Positions 31,960 through 41,118 of a stretch of 64,000 nt of DNA are shown here, one piece after another. Under the pieces are notes generated by a model. That model made no database searches and was not told where the DNA came from. It saw only the letters and a program-made list of their open reading frames with translations. Every line of letters starts with the position of its first letter. Within the stretch, counting starts at the first letter, position 1. Source of the stretch: Bordetella ansorpii (GTDB lineage: Bacteria; Pseudomonadota; Gammaproteobacteria; Burkholderiales; Burkholderiaceae_B). The stretch is taken from positions 1,275,847-1,339,846 of the forward strand of contig NZ_FKBS01000014.1 of NCBI RefSeq assembly GCF_900078315.1. The letters run 5' to 3'. Both the position numbers and the translations under genes were made by a program.

Positions 31960-33828
31960 TCAGAAGGCCCAGCACGAGCAGCCCAGCGCGCCCCAGAAGC
32001 TGCTGGCTTCCGAAGTCGGCACCGGGGCGCCCCAGGCGCCGGCGTGCGCATGGCCGTGCACGCCGCACGAACTGGCGCAGGCGCACAACGGGGCCATCTT
32101 GCGGCGTTCGGTCAGGGTGGCGCGGGCCTGGTAGCCGCCCACGTGGCGCACGGGTGACCAGTCGGGCATGGCCGCCGGCAGTTCGGGCGCCAGGCCGGAG
32201 AAATCGCCGTCGCCGTGCACCACCTTGCCGCCCAGTACGGTCAGCACCGAGGTGATGTCCTGGATGTCGTCGCCGGGCACTGAGAAGTAGTCGGCCGACA
32301 GCACGGCCAGGTCGGCCAACTGGCCGGCCTCGATGCGGCCCTTCTTGCCGGTTTCCGACGAGAACCAGGTATTGGCTTCCGTCCACAGGCGCAGCGCGGT
32401 CTCGCGGTCCAGCACGTTGGCCTGCGGGTACAGCTGCATGCCACCCACGGTCTTGCCGGTGGTCAGCCAGTACAGCGACACCCAGGGGTTGTACGAGGCT
32501 ACGCGGGTGGCGTCGGTGCCCGCGCCGACCTTCACGCCGCGCTCCAGCATGCGGCGGATCGGCGGCGTGGCGCAGGCGGCGCGCGAACCATAGCGTTCGA
32601 CGAAGTACTCGCCCTGGTAGGCCATGCGATGCTGCACGGCGATGCCGCCGCCCAGCGCCGCGATGCGGTCGATGTTGCGGTCGGAGATGGTTTCGGCGTG
32701 GTCGAAGAACCAGTTCAGGCCGTCGAAGGGAAGGTCCTTTGCCACCTTCTCGTACACGTCCAGCGCGCGCGAGATGGTTTCGTCGTAGGTGGCATGCAGG
32801 CGCCACGGCCAGCGTTTCTCGGCCAGCAGCCGGATCACGGGTTCCAGGTCGGCCTCCATCGACGGCGCCATGTCGGGACGCTCGACGCGGAAGTCCTCGA
32901 AGTCGGCGGCCGTGTACACCAGCATTTCGCCGGCGCCGTTGTGGCGGTACATGTCGTCGCCCTGGCCCGGCCGCACCTTGGAGCTCCAGTTCTGGAAGTC
33001 GGCGAGCTCTTCCTTGGGCTTCTGCGTGAACAGGTTGTAGGCCAGGCGCACCGTCAGGTGGCCTTCGCGGTGCAGTTCCTCGATGATCTGGTAGTCATCG
33101 GGATAGTTCTGGTAGCCGCCGCCCGCGTCGATCACGCCGGTCACGCCCAGGCGGTTCACTTCGCGCATGAAGTGGCGCGTGGAGTTCTTCTGGTATTCGG
33201 CGGGCAGCTTGGGGCCCTTGGACAGCGTGGCGTACAGGATGGTGGCGTTGGGCTTGGCCACCAGCATGCCGGTGGGATTGCCCTGCGCGTCGCGCACGAT
33301 CTCGCCGCCGGGGGGATTGGGCGTGTCCTTGGTGTAGCCCACCACGCGCAGCGCGGCCGCGTTCAGCAGGGCGCGGTCGTACAGGTGCAGGATGAAGACG
33401 GGCGTATCGGGCGCCACGGCGTTGATCTCTTCCAGCGTGGGCAGGCGCTTCTCGGCGAACTGGTGTTCGGTGAAGCCGCCGACGATGCGCACCCATTGCG
33501 GGGCGGGCGTGCGGTCCACCTGGTCCTTGAGCATGCGCATGGCGTCGGCCAGCGAACGCACGCCGTCCCAGCGCAGCTCCATGTTGTAGTTCAGCCCGCC
33601 GCGGATGATGTGCATGTGGCTGTCGATCAGGCCCGGGATGGCGCGCCGGCCCCGCAGGTCGATGACGCGCGTGGCGGGGCCCGCCAGCTTCATGATGTCG
33701 TCGCGGTCGCCCACGGCGCTGAAGCGGCCGTCCAGGATGGCGACGGCGCTGGCCTCGGGGCGGCTGCGGTCCAGGGTGGTGAACTTGCCGTTGAAGAGAA
33801 TGAGATCGGGCGTGGAGGGGGCGTTCAT
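31960..33828 (-). CDS. YtcJ-like metal-dependent amidohydrolase
   Basis: A 622-residue Amidohydro_3 hydrolase. The metal-binding motif is PGLIDSHMHII (about residue 70), with GVTGVIDAGGG, WFFDHAETISDRNI and a late GTDATRV supplying further metal and catalytic residues. The C-terminal 45 residues (CACASSCGVHGHAHAGAW) are Cys/His-rich and may bind a further metal. YtcJ-like enzymes hydrolyse amides, ureas or imines; the true substrate is unknown. A strong terminator separates it from the upstream alpha/beta hydrolase gene. Confidence 0.93.
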   Translation of the reverse strand: MNAPSTPDLILFNGKFTTLDRSRPEASAVAILDGRFSAVGDRDDIMKLAGPATRVIDLRGRRAIPGLIDSHMHIIRGGLNYNMELRWDGVRSLADAMRMLKDQVDRTPAPQWVRIVGGFTEHQFAEKRLPTLEEINAVAPDTPVFILHLYDRALLNAAALRVVGYTKDTPNPPGGEIVRDAQGNPTGMLVAKPNATILYATLSKGPKLPAEYQKNSTRHFMREVNRLGVTGVIDAGGGYQNYPDDYQIIEELHREGHLTVRLAYNLFTQKPKEELADFQNWSSKVRPGQGDDMYRHNGAGEMLVYTAADFEDFRVERPDMAPSMEADLEPVIRLLAEKRWPWRLHATYDETISRALDVYEKVAKDLPFDGLNWFFDHAETISDRNIDRIAALGGGIAVQHRMAYQGEYFVERYGSRAACATPPIRRMLERGVKVGAGTDATRVASYNPWVSLYWLTTGKTVGGMQLYPQANVLDRETALRLWTEANTWFSSETGKKGRIEAGQLADLAVLSADYFSVPGDDIQDITSVLTVLGGKVVHGDGDFSGLAPELPAAMPDWSPVRHVGGYQARATLTERRKMAPLCACASSCGVHGHAHAGAWGAPVPTSEASSFWGALGCSCWAF

Positions 33829-33875
33829 GGCGTGGCTCTCGATACGGGGCCACGCCGGAGCGCGCGGCCGAAATG

Positions 33876-33906
33876 AAAAAAGGCGCGTGCCGGTGCGGCA
33901 CGCGCC
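33876..33906 (-). terminator. Strong intrinsic terminator between two hydrolase genes
   Basis: On the minus strand, perfect 10-bp arms GGCGCGTGCC and GGCACGCGCC with a 5-base loop are followed by six T (plus-strand A-run 33876-33881). It ends the isochorismatase-alpha/beta hydrolase transcript, so the amidohydrolase set downstream needs read-through or its own promoter. Confidence 0.92.
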
Positions 33907-33916
33907 CTCAGGGGCA

Positions 33917-34900
33917 TCAACGCTTCAGGAAGGCCAGCAGGTCGGCGTTGACCTGGCCGGCGTTCACCACGCACATGCCGTGCGAAGCGCCCTTGTAGAT
34001 CTTCAGCGTGGCGTTCTTCACCAGCTTGGCGGACAGCTCGGCCGAATCCGCGATCGGCACGATCTGGTCGTCGTCGCCGTGCAGGATCAGCGTGGGCACG
34101 TCGATCTTCTTCAGGTCGGCCGTGTAGTCGACTTCCGAGAATTCGCGGATGCACAGGTACTGACCCAGGATGCCGCCGGTCATGCCCTGCGCCCAGAAGG
34201 CGTCGATGGTGGCCTGTTCCTTCCTGGCGTCCGGGCGGTTGAAGCCGAAGAAGGGCACGGCCAGTTCCTGGTAGAACTTCGAGCGGTTCTCGGCCACACC
34301 CTTGCGGATGCCGTCGAACACGTCCATCGGCAGGCCGCCGGGGTTGGCGGCGGTCTTCAGCATGATGGGGGGCACCGCGCCGATCAGGACCGCGCCGGCG
34401 ACACGTTTGGTGCCGTGGCGGCCGATGTAGTGCGCCACCTCGCCGCCGCCCGTCGAGTGGCCGACCAGCGTGGCGTCCTTCAGATCCAGGGCTTCGATCA
34501 CGGCGGCCAGGTCGTCGGCGTACGTGTCCATGTCGTTGCCGTGCGCGGGCTGGTCCGAGCGGCCGTGGCCGCGCCGGTCATGGGCGATGACGCGAAAGCC
34601 GTTCTGCACCAGGAACAGCATCTGCGAATCCCAGGCGTCCGAGTTCAGCGGCCAGCCATGCGAGAACACCACCGGGCGGCCTTTGCCCCAGTCCTTGTAG
34701 AAAATCCGGGTGCCGTCCTTGGTGGTGACGTAGCCGTTGCCGTGGCCGCCCTTGGCGGAGCCGGCTTCGTGCTTGGGGGAGGCCTGGGCAGTCGTGCCGG
34801 CGATGGCCGTGGCGGCGACAGCGCCGACCGAGGTGGCGCTGGCGACGAACAGCTTGCGGCGCGAGGGGCTCGGGGTCTGGGTGACGGGTTCGATATGCAT
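33917..34900 (-). CDS. Tat-exported alpha/beta hydrolase (arylesterase/chloroperoxidase type)
   Basis: A 327-residue alpha/beta-fold hydrolase with an N-terminal twin-arginine signal ([20 protein letters not shown], cut near AQA). The catalytic triad is visible: nucleophile Ser in [12 protein letters not shown], Asp in [10 protein letters not shown] and His in KGASHGM; the oxyanion strand is [15 protein letters not shown]. The pattern matches non-haem chloroperoxidase/arylesterase enzymes. Periplasmic location is inferred from the Tat signal. The start is ATG at 34900; the longer frame has no similarity. It follows the YcaC-like gene by 140 bases. Confidence 0.93.
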   Translation of the reverse strand: MHIEPVTQTPSPSRRKLFVASATSVGAVAATAIAGTTAQASPKHEAGSAKGGHGNGYVTTKDGTRIFYKDWGKGRPVVFSHGWPLNSDAWDSQMLFLVQNGFRVIAHDRRGHGRSDQPAHGNDMDTYADDLAAVIEALDLKDATLVGHSTGGGEVAHYIGRHGTKRVAGAVLIGAVPPIMLKTAANPGGLPMDVFDGIRKGVAENRSKFYQELAVPFFGFNRPDARKEQATIDAFWAQGMTGGILGQYLCIREFSEVDYTADLKKIDVPTLILHGDDDQIVPIADSAELSAKLVKNATLKIYKGASHGMCVVNAGQVNADLLAFLKR

Positions 34901-35040
34901 GGTGGGTGGCTTCGGTTCGTGAGGGTTGAGGTCGCCGTCCCGCGCGCGGCCGGGGGGTCGGGATGCGCAGGGACGGCCGGGGCCATGCCGCGACGGACGG
35001 ACGCTCGTGGCATCCCGCCGCGGCATGGCCGGCGCGTCGC

Positions 35041-35739
35041 TTAGCGCTCGATGACCGGGGCGTGCACGGGGGCCAGGACTTCGTGTTCCGTGGCGGTGCG
35101 CTGCTTGGCCTTGTGGACCATCGTGTAGGCGTAGTCCACGCCCATGCCGTAGGCGCCCGAGTGTTCCTTGGCGATGGCCATGACGGCGTCGTACGAATCG
35201 CGGCGGGCCCAGTCGCGCTGCCATTCCAGCAGCACCTGCTGCCACGTCACCGGCACGACGCCGGCCTGCACCATGCGCTGCATGGCGTAGTCATGGGCGT
35301 CCTTGGTGGTGCCGCCCGAAGCGTCGGCCACCATGTAGATTTCGTACTCGCCTTCCAGCATGGCGCACAGGGCGAAGGTCGTGTTGCACACTTCGGTCCA
35401 CAGGCCGGCCACGACGACCTTCTTGCGGCCGTTGGCGGCCAGGGCGTCACGCACCTTCTGGTCGTCCCACGAGTTCATCGAGGTGCGCTCCAGCACCTTG
35501 TGTCCCGGGAACACGTCCAGCAGCTCGGGGTAGGTGTAGCCCGAGAACGACTCCGATTCGACCGAGGTGATGACGGTCGGCACGTTGAAGACGCGGGCGG
35601 CCTTGGCCAGGCCCACGACGTTGTTCTTCAGCGTCTGGCGGTCCAGCGATTGCACGCCGAAAGCCATTTGCGGCTGATGGTCGATGATGATCAGTTGGCT
35701 GTTATGCGGGGTCAGCACTTCGAGCTTGGGATTGGACAT
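35041..35739 (-). CDS. YcaC-like isochorismatase-family hydrolase
   Basis: A 232-residue cytoplasmic cysteine hydrolase. The catalytic Asp is in [12 protein letters not shown], the catalytic Cys in [14 protein letters not shown], and the family turn is [19 protein letters not shown]. YcaC members have no settled substrate. It is the first gene of the minus-strand hydrolase group, opposite the FixJ-like regulator with a shared 400-base regulatory region. The ATG is at 35739; the upstream frame (to 35997) runs through promoter DNA. Confidence 0.93.
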   Translation of the reverse strand: MSNPKLEVLTPHNSQLIIIDHQPQMAFGVQSLDRQTLKNNVVGLAKAARVFNVPTVITSVESESFSGYTYPELLDVFPGHKVLERTSMNSWDDQKVRDALAANGRKKVVVAGLWTEVCNTTFALCAMLEGEYEIYMVADASGGTTKDAHDYAMQRMVQAGVVPVTWQQVLLEWQRDWARRDSYDAVMAIAKEHSGAYGMGVDYAYTMVHKAKQRTATEHEVLAPVHAPVIER

Positions 35740-36145
35740 GACGCAGATTCCTGAGGGATGTTGGCAGGCGCCGGACAGGGATAGGCCGGCGCGTTGGAGT
35801 CGTCGGCGCGCCTTGGCGACTCGACTGGGAGCAAGACTAAAGAGGCGTCTGCCACCGGGCCATTGTTCGTTGGTATTACCTGGGAGGGACGGCGCGGCGC
35901 CCGATGCTGCGGGTTTGTGACGGAGCCGGATGGCGGGTGGGGCGCCAGGGGGGAAATGCGGGGATCCGGCGTGGGGGAAGGGGGGCCGCGGACTCATCCG
36001 AAAGTATGAGTAACCAAGGGTTCACGCAGGGTATTCCCCACGCGGGCCGCTTATATAATCGCCCCCGAATACTCAGAGGGAGCGGTCCAGCGCTCCGTCA
36101 CGGGTGCCGACCGACAACACTCATAGGCAAGCTGGAAAGACCATC
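35740..36145. other. Divergent regulatory region of YcaC-like gene and FixJ-like regulator
   Basis: A 406-base stretch with no supported gene. It contains the dyad ACTCAT-N8-ATGAGT (35992-36011), a TATAAT at 36054-36059 with only a weak -35, and G-rich runs around 35945-35985. The plus-strand promoter for the regulator is probably at the TATAAT. Confidence 0.7.
35992..36011. promoter_or_regulatory. Inverted-repeat operator candidate
   Basis: Perfect 6-bp arms ACTCAT (35992-35997) and ATGAGT (36006-36011) with an 8-base spacer, 43 bases upstream of the TATAAT that probably drives the FixJ-like regulator. It is a plausible site for that LuxR-type regulator. Confidence 0.5.
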
Positions 36146-36802
36146 GTGACGTCCGCGACCCTGCAAACCCTGGAAACGCCTGCCCACGACGACGCCGTCG
36201 TGCTGGTCGTGGACGACGATCAAGCCCTGCGCCAGGCGCTGGGCAGCCTGTTCCGTTCGGTCGGCATGGCCGTGCGCCTGTATGGCTCGGCGGCCGACCT
36301 GCTGGCCGACGGCCTGCCCGACTCGCCTTGCTGCCTGGTGCTGGACGTGCGGCTGCGCGGCCCCAGCGGTCTCGATCTGCAGGCCAGGCTGGCGCAGTTG
36401 GGCATGCAGGTGCCCATCATCTTCATGACCGGCTTCGGCGACATCGCCATGACCGTCACGGCCATGAAGGCCGGCGCCGAGGACTTCATCACCAAGCCGT
36501 TCCGAGACCAGGACCTGCTGGACGCGGTCTCGGCCGCGCTGGAAAAGTCCCGCGCGCGCCGCGACGACACGCGCCGGCTCGACGAACTGCGTGCCTGCTA
36601 CCAGAGCCTGACGCCCCGCGAGGCCGAGGTCATGGGCCTGGCGGTGCGCGGCCTCTTGAACAAGCAGATCGCGGGCGAGATCGGCATCAGTGAAGTCACC
36701 GTCAAGATCCACCGCGGCCAGGCCATGCGCAAGATGAAGGCGCGCACCTTCGCCGACCTGGTGTTGATGGCCCAGCAGTTGGGCGTGCGCGCGGCGGGCT
36801 GA
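36146..36802 (+). CDS. FixJ/NarL-type response regulator with LuxR HTH
   Basis: A 218-residue two-component regulator. Its receiver has VVDDDQAL, phospho-acceptor Asp in LVLDVRLRGPSGLD (Asp67 from this start), MTGFGD and ITKPFRDQ; the LuxR helix-turn-helix is LTPREAEVMGLAVRGLLNKQ and ISEVTVKIHRGQAMRKM. Two GTG starts are possible, 36104 and 36146; the second has GGAAAG at proper distance and is preferred. It converges on the large kinase gene with 8 bases between the stops, and probably regulates the divergent hydrolase genes. Confidence 0.93.
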   Translation: MTSATLQTLETPAHDDAVVLVVDDDQALRQALGSLFRSVGMAVRLYGSAADLLADGLPDSPCCLVLDVRLRGPSGLDLQARLAQLGMQVPIIFMTGFGDIAMTVTAMKAGAEDFITKPFRDQDLLDAVSAALEKSRARRDDTRRLDELRACYQSLTPREAEVMGLAVRGLLNKQIAGEIGISEVTVKIHRGQAMRKMKARTFADLVLMAQQLGVRAAG

Positions 36803-36810
36803 CCCGCCTT

Positions 36811-39800
36811 TCAACCCTCGGCAAGCACCGGCAGCCGGAACCAGAAGGCGCTGCCGCCGCCTGCGCGGGCTCGTACCTCCAGCGTGCCGCCATGCGCCTC
36901 GATGATGGACCGGCAGATCGCCAGCCCCATTCCCATGCCGTGCGGCTTGGTCGTATAGAACGCATCGAAGATCTGCGGCAGGGTCTCGGGGGCGATGCCG
37001 GGGCCGCGGTCCTTCACGCTGATCTCGACGCGGTCATCGCGCAATACCGACGCCACTTCAAGTTCGCGGCGCGCCGGCGCCGTCTCGCCCATCGCGTCCA
37101 GCGCATTGGTGATCAGGTTCAGCAGGACCTGCTGCAGCTGGATGCGGTCGGCTGCTATCGTGGCCGTGCCTGCCCGCAGCGGCGCATGCAGCCGCACGCC
37201 GCGCGCATCGATGTCCCAGCGGATCATGTCCAGCGCTTCGCGCAGCATGTCGTTCAGGCGCAGCGGGGCCAGCACGGCCGGCGCCTGCCTGGCCAGGGCG
37301 CGCAGCGCGCGGATGATGTCCGCCGCGCGCAGGGCGTTCTGCTTCACGTGCCGCATGTCCTGCAGCGCCTCGGCCAGGTCGGGCACGGGCCGGTTGAGCC
37401 AGCGCACGCTGGCATCCACCGACGCCACGATGGCCGTCAGCGGCTGGTTGACCTCGTGCGCGATCGACGCGGCCAGGCTGCCCATCACCGTCAGGTTCGA
37501 GGTGCGCGCCAGGTCGGCCTGGGCGCGGCGCAGGTCCAGTTCGGCGCGCGAGCGGCGGTCGTTCTCGGCCAGCAGCTGTTCGTATAGCTGCGCGGTCTGC
37601 AGCATGATGGCCAGTTGCGGCGCCAGCACTTCCAGCGCCGCGCTGCGGGCCTCGTCGAACACGCCTGCGGCGGCATTGTTCTCGAGATAGAAGACGCCTA
37701 TGAGCTCTGCGCCGCGCAACAGCGGCAGGCACAGCACCGAGCGCAGCAGGCGCGGCGCGTCGGTGAAGTCCTGCAGCGACGGAGCCTGCACGGTGGCGTC
37801 GTCCAGGACCAGCATCCGGTGGGTGCGCAGGACGCTGCGCAGCACCGACAGCGGCAGCGCGTGCTCCGTCGGCGCGCCGCCGCCCGGATGCACCGAGACC
37901 GTACCGCCCAGCACGCGGGCCGAGGCCTCGATCATGGGCCCCTGGGGCCGCATCAGCACCAGCAGCCCGTACTGCGCGCCGGCATGGGTGACGATGTTGC
38001 TCAGCAGCGCCTGCACCAGCCGTTCCATGACGACTTCGCCTGACAACGCCTGGGCGGCCTTCAGGCCATTTTGCCAATCGGCGGGGCGACCGCGCGCGGC
38101 ATCGGCCAGCAGTTCGGGTTGGATGCGCGCCAGCAGCGCGACTTTGTGTTCTGCGCCCCAGTGGCGATAGTGCAGCATCGCCGCATGCAGATGCTGTGCG
38201 CCCGCCGTGCGCAATCCGTGCTGGTTGCACAGCTGCGCCGCGAATTCGTGCGCCAGCGCCTGGTCGTGCGGAAAGCCCGCCACCTTGCCGGCCTGCGCCG
38301 CCTGTTCGTAAAGCGCCAGCGCGGCCAGCGGTTCGCCGCGCAGCCGCGCCAGTTCCGCGTCCAGCAACAGCAGCTTGCTGCGGAAGGTCAGGGGGTTGAG
38401 GTCGGCCCAGCGTTCGAACGGTGCGCGGCAGGCCGCCACGGCTTGCACGCGCTCGGCGGGATCGCCGCCGCTGTCGCGGGCCGATGCCAGGCCCAGGAAG
38501 AGCTGGCAATCGGCCCCGTTGATGTGGGCGGGGACCATGCCGGCCAGGCTGTCGGCGATGCGCAGGCTGTCCAGCGCCTCGCGCCACTGGCCCAGATAGG
38601 CGCGGCCCATGCCGTCGTACAGGGCCATCCAGAAGCGGGTCAACTGCGAGCCGCTGTCGCGCAGGCGCGGGGCCGGCGGCGCGGCCGGTTCGCTGGCCGC
38701 CTCGCCGCGCAGGCGCCGCACGAACGCCTGCTGCCCGCGCAGGATGTCTTCCACGTCGCGGTACTGCACCAGGCGCGCCAGCGCCAGGCCATGTTCGATT
38801 TCCTCGTCCACCAGCCGCAACTGTTCTCCCATGGCCAACAGGTCGCACACGATGTGGATGCTCGCGTAGCAGGCCATGCCGATGTCGCCCGACGCCCGGC
38901 CCTGCCGCACGGCGCGGCGCGCATGCTCTAGCGCGAACCACAGCGGCTGATTCCAGGGACTGACCTGATCCACCGCCACCAGCGCACCGATGCGTTCGGC
39001 CTCGTAACCGCGGCGGTCGATCATGTCCAGGGCCGCCCGGCCATAGGCCAGCCCGTCCTCGTACTCGCCGTACAGGCCGGCGGCATACACGCCGAACCAG
39101 GCCAGGCCATAGGGAGATTCCGGCGTGGCGCCGTGGTCCAGCGTCAGCTCGACCATCTTGGCCAGATGCAGGAAGCTCAGTCCGCCAGAGACGAACAGCG
39201 AGGCGAACAGCGTGGACAACAGGCCCATCGCGGCCTGGATACGGCGGTCGTCGGTGGGGGGCGTCAGTGCAAGCTCGGCGATCCCGCGCGGTCCCCGCGC
39301 GCGCATCACGGCGTCGTAGGCCTGGCGCAGATCGTCCGGGCCGGCGTCCCGCGGCAAGTGCACGTCCAGCATGGCCAGGCCGGCCAGCGCCGTGGTGATG
39401 GCGCTTTCGTAGTCGGACTGCACGGTCTGCAGCGCAGCCTTCAGGCGATAGGCCGCTGCGCGGTCCAGCACCGGCAGCGGACGCGCCAACAGGCTGTCGA
39501 TCTCGCATTCGGCGCGGGCCATGTCGGGTTGCGCCATCAGGCATTCGCAAACGAGCAGGCTGGCCTCGTAGGCCAGGCGTTCATGCTCCTCCCACCAATG
39601 GGATTGCATCAGGGCCAGCGCCGCCTCCGCGTGGCGGGCCGCCTGTGGCAGCGCCGCCGCGTTCTTGGCGCGCCGCGCCGCGGCCACCAGCGCCTGGGCG
39701 AAGGCCACGCGTTGTGCCCCCTTGGGGTCGTAGCCGCAGGACTGCTCGATCTGGTTGCAGATGTCGAACGCGTGCTCAGCCAGTCGGTTGCCGTACAGCG

Positions 39801-41031
39801 CGATCATCACGCTGGCGATGTGGGCGTGGCGCGCGGGGCGCGATTCCTGCGGGACCATGGCATAAGCGGCTTCCAGCACGCGGTCGTGCAGGAAGGCATG
39901 GCCGTCCTGCGCGCGTATCAGCAGCCCGGCCCGCACCAGCGGCGCCAGACCCGCGTCGACCTCGGCATCGCTGCACTGCGCGATGCGGGCCAGCAGGCGC
40001 GTGGGCGCATGCTGGCCCACGCACGCCAGGTGGCCCATCAAGGTGGTGCCGGCTTGCGGCAGGCGTGCGAAGCGCCGCGCCATCAGGCGGGTGACGGTGC
40101 CGGGGTAGTTTTCCGCCAGCGCCGGTTCGTCCCAGGTCCAGCCATGGTCGCCGGGGCGCAGCACCCCGTCGTCCAGCAGCGTGGCCAGCAGTTGCCGCGC
40201 GAAGAAGGGGTTGCCATGCGTCATGCCCTGTATGGCCTGGGCCAGCGGGGCGATCTGTATCGGCGAGGCCCGCAACTGGGCGGCCACCATGCGGCACAGC
40301 GAAGCCTCGTCCAGCGGTCCCAGCGCCAGCCTCGTGATCGGCAGCGCGTGCGTGCGGTGGGCATGGTCCAGCCATCCCAGGCAGGACTGCGGATCGATAT
40401 CGTCCCGGTAGGCTGCCAACAGCAGTACGTGGCGTGGGGCGCGGGCAATGAAGGCCTGCACGAAGGCCAGCGTCGAATTGTCGGCCCATTGCAGATTGTC
40501 CAGCAGCAGCACCAATGGCGCGTCGGCGCTGGCAAAGACCTCCAGCGTGGCCAGCACGGCGTCCTGCGCGCGCTGCTGGGCCTGTTGCGCGGGGGCCGGA
40601 GGCAGCGGCGCGGCGTATCCCAGCAACTGCAGCGCTTCCGGCACGATCTCGGCCAGCGCGCGGCCCCGTCCGTCCAGCGCGGCCAGCCACGCCTGCCGCA
40701 ATGCGTCGCGCTGGGCCGGGGGCAAGGTCAGCCCATGCCACACCAGGGTGCGCAGCGCCTGCGCCAGGGATGCATAGGGAATCTCGCGTTGTTGCAGGTC
40801 GCTCTTGCCCGCGACGTAGCGGGCATCGTCATTGGCCTGGGCGAGCGCCTCGACCAAGGCAGACTTGCCTGATCCACCCGGCCCGCAGATCAGCGCCAGT
40901 TCGGCGCCGCCCTGCGTGCGTACCCGCGCCAGCGCCTCGCCCAGCAGGCGCAGCGAATCTTCGCGTCCGTACAGCGACGACGGCGCCGCTGGCTCGCAAG
41001 ACAGATACTCCAGAGGATGGGACGACATCAT
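36811..41031 (-). CDS. Giant AAA-TPR-GAF sensor histidine kinase
   Basis: A 1,406-residue soluble sensor kinase. In order: STAND/AAA ATPase with Walker A CGPGGSGKSALVEA (residues 49-62) and Walker B LVLLLDNLQWADNSTLAF; a long helical TPR-like region (about 330-960, e.g. AQALVAAARRAKNAAALPQA); a GAF domain (about 1000-1130, GVFYLENNAAAGVFDEARSA); HisKA with SIAHEVNQPLTAIV (His1192); and HATPase with NLITNALDAMGE and GMGMGLAICRSIIEAHGG. It resembles the kinase part of the AAA-GAF-HK proteins that usually carry an N-terminal Ser/Thr kinase, absent here. The partner is likely the convergent FixJ-like regulator. A longer start at 41073 is less likely. Confidence 0.93.
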   Translation of the reverse strand: MMSSHPLEYLSCEPAAPSSLYGREDSLRLLGEALARVRTQGGAELALICGPGGSGKSALVEALAQANDDARYVAGKSDLQQREIPYASLAQALRTLVWHGLTLPPAQRDALRQAWLAALDGRGRALAEIVPEALQLLGYAAPLPPAPAQQAQQRAQDAVLATLEVFASADAPLVLLLDNLQWADNSTLAFVQAFIARAPRHVLLLAAYRDDIDPQSCLGWLDHAHRTHALPITRLALGPLDEASLCRMVAAQLRASPIQIAPLAQAIQGMTHGNPFFARQLLATLLDDGVLRPGDHGWTWDEPALAENYPGTVTRLMARRFARLPQAGTTLMGHLACVGQHAPTRLLARIAQCSDAEVDAGLAPLVRAGLLIRAQDGHAFLHDRVLEAAYAMVPQESRPARHAHIASVMIALYGNRLAEHAFDICNQIEQSCGYDPKGAQRVAFAQALVAAARRAKNAAALPQAARHAEAALALMQSHWWEEHERLAYEASLLVCECLMAQPDMARAECEIDSLLARPLPVLDRAAAYRLKAALQTVQSDYESAITTALAGLAMLDVHLPRDAGPDDLRQAYDAVMRARGPRGIAELALTPPTDDRRIQAAMGLLSTLFASLFVSGGLSFLHLAKMVELTLDHGATPESPYGLAWFGVYAAGLYGEYEDGLAYGRAALDMIDRRGYEAERIGALVAVDQVSPWNQPLWFALEHARRAVRQGRASGDIGMACYASIHIVCDLLAMGEQLRLVDEEIEHGLALARLVQYRDVEDILRGQQAFVRRLRGEAASEPAAPPAPRLRDSGSQLTRFWMALYDGMGRAYLGQWREALDSLRIADSLAGMVPAHINGADCQLFLGLASARDSGGDPAERVQAVAACRAPFERWADLNPLTFRSKLLLLDAELARLRGEPLAALALYEQAAQAGKVAGFPHDQALAHEFAAQLCNQHGLRTAGAQHLHAAMLHYRHWGAEHKVALLARIQPELLADAARGRPADWQNGLKAAQALSGEVVMERLVQALLSNIVTHAGAQYGLLVLMRPQGPMIEASARVLGGTVSVHPGGGAPTEHALPLSVLRSVLRTHRMLVLDDATVQAPSLQDFTDAPRLLRSVLCLPLLRGAELIGVFYLENNAAAGVFDEARSAALEVLAPQLAIMLQTAQLYEQLLAENDRRSRAELDLRRAQADLARTSNLTVMGSLAASIAHEVNQPLTAIVASVDASVRWLNRPVPDLAEALQDMRHVKQNALRAADIIRALRALARQAPAVLAPLRLNDMLREALDMIRWDIDARGVRLHAPLRAGTATIAADRIQLQQVLLNLITNALDAMGETAPARRELEVASVLRDDRVEISVKDRGPGIAPETLPQIFDAFYTTKPHGMGMGLAICRSIIEAHGGTLEVRARAGGGSAFWFRLPVLAEG

Positions 41032-41118
41032 GATTGGGCGGCGGAAGGAAGCTTGCGGCGCGATGCCACGCATTGAAGCATGGCGGACCGGGCTTGGCGA
41101 ATCGGCAGATGGGACGCC

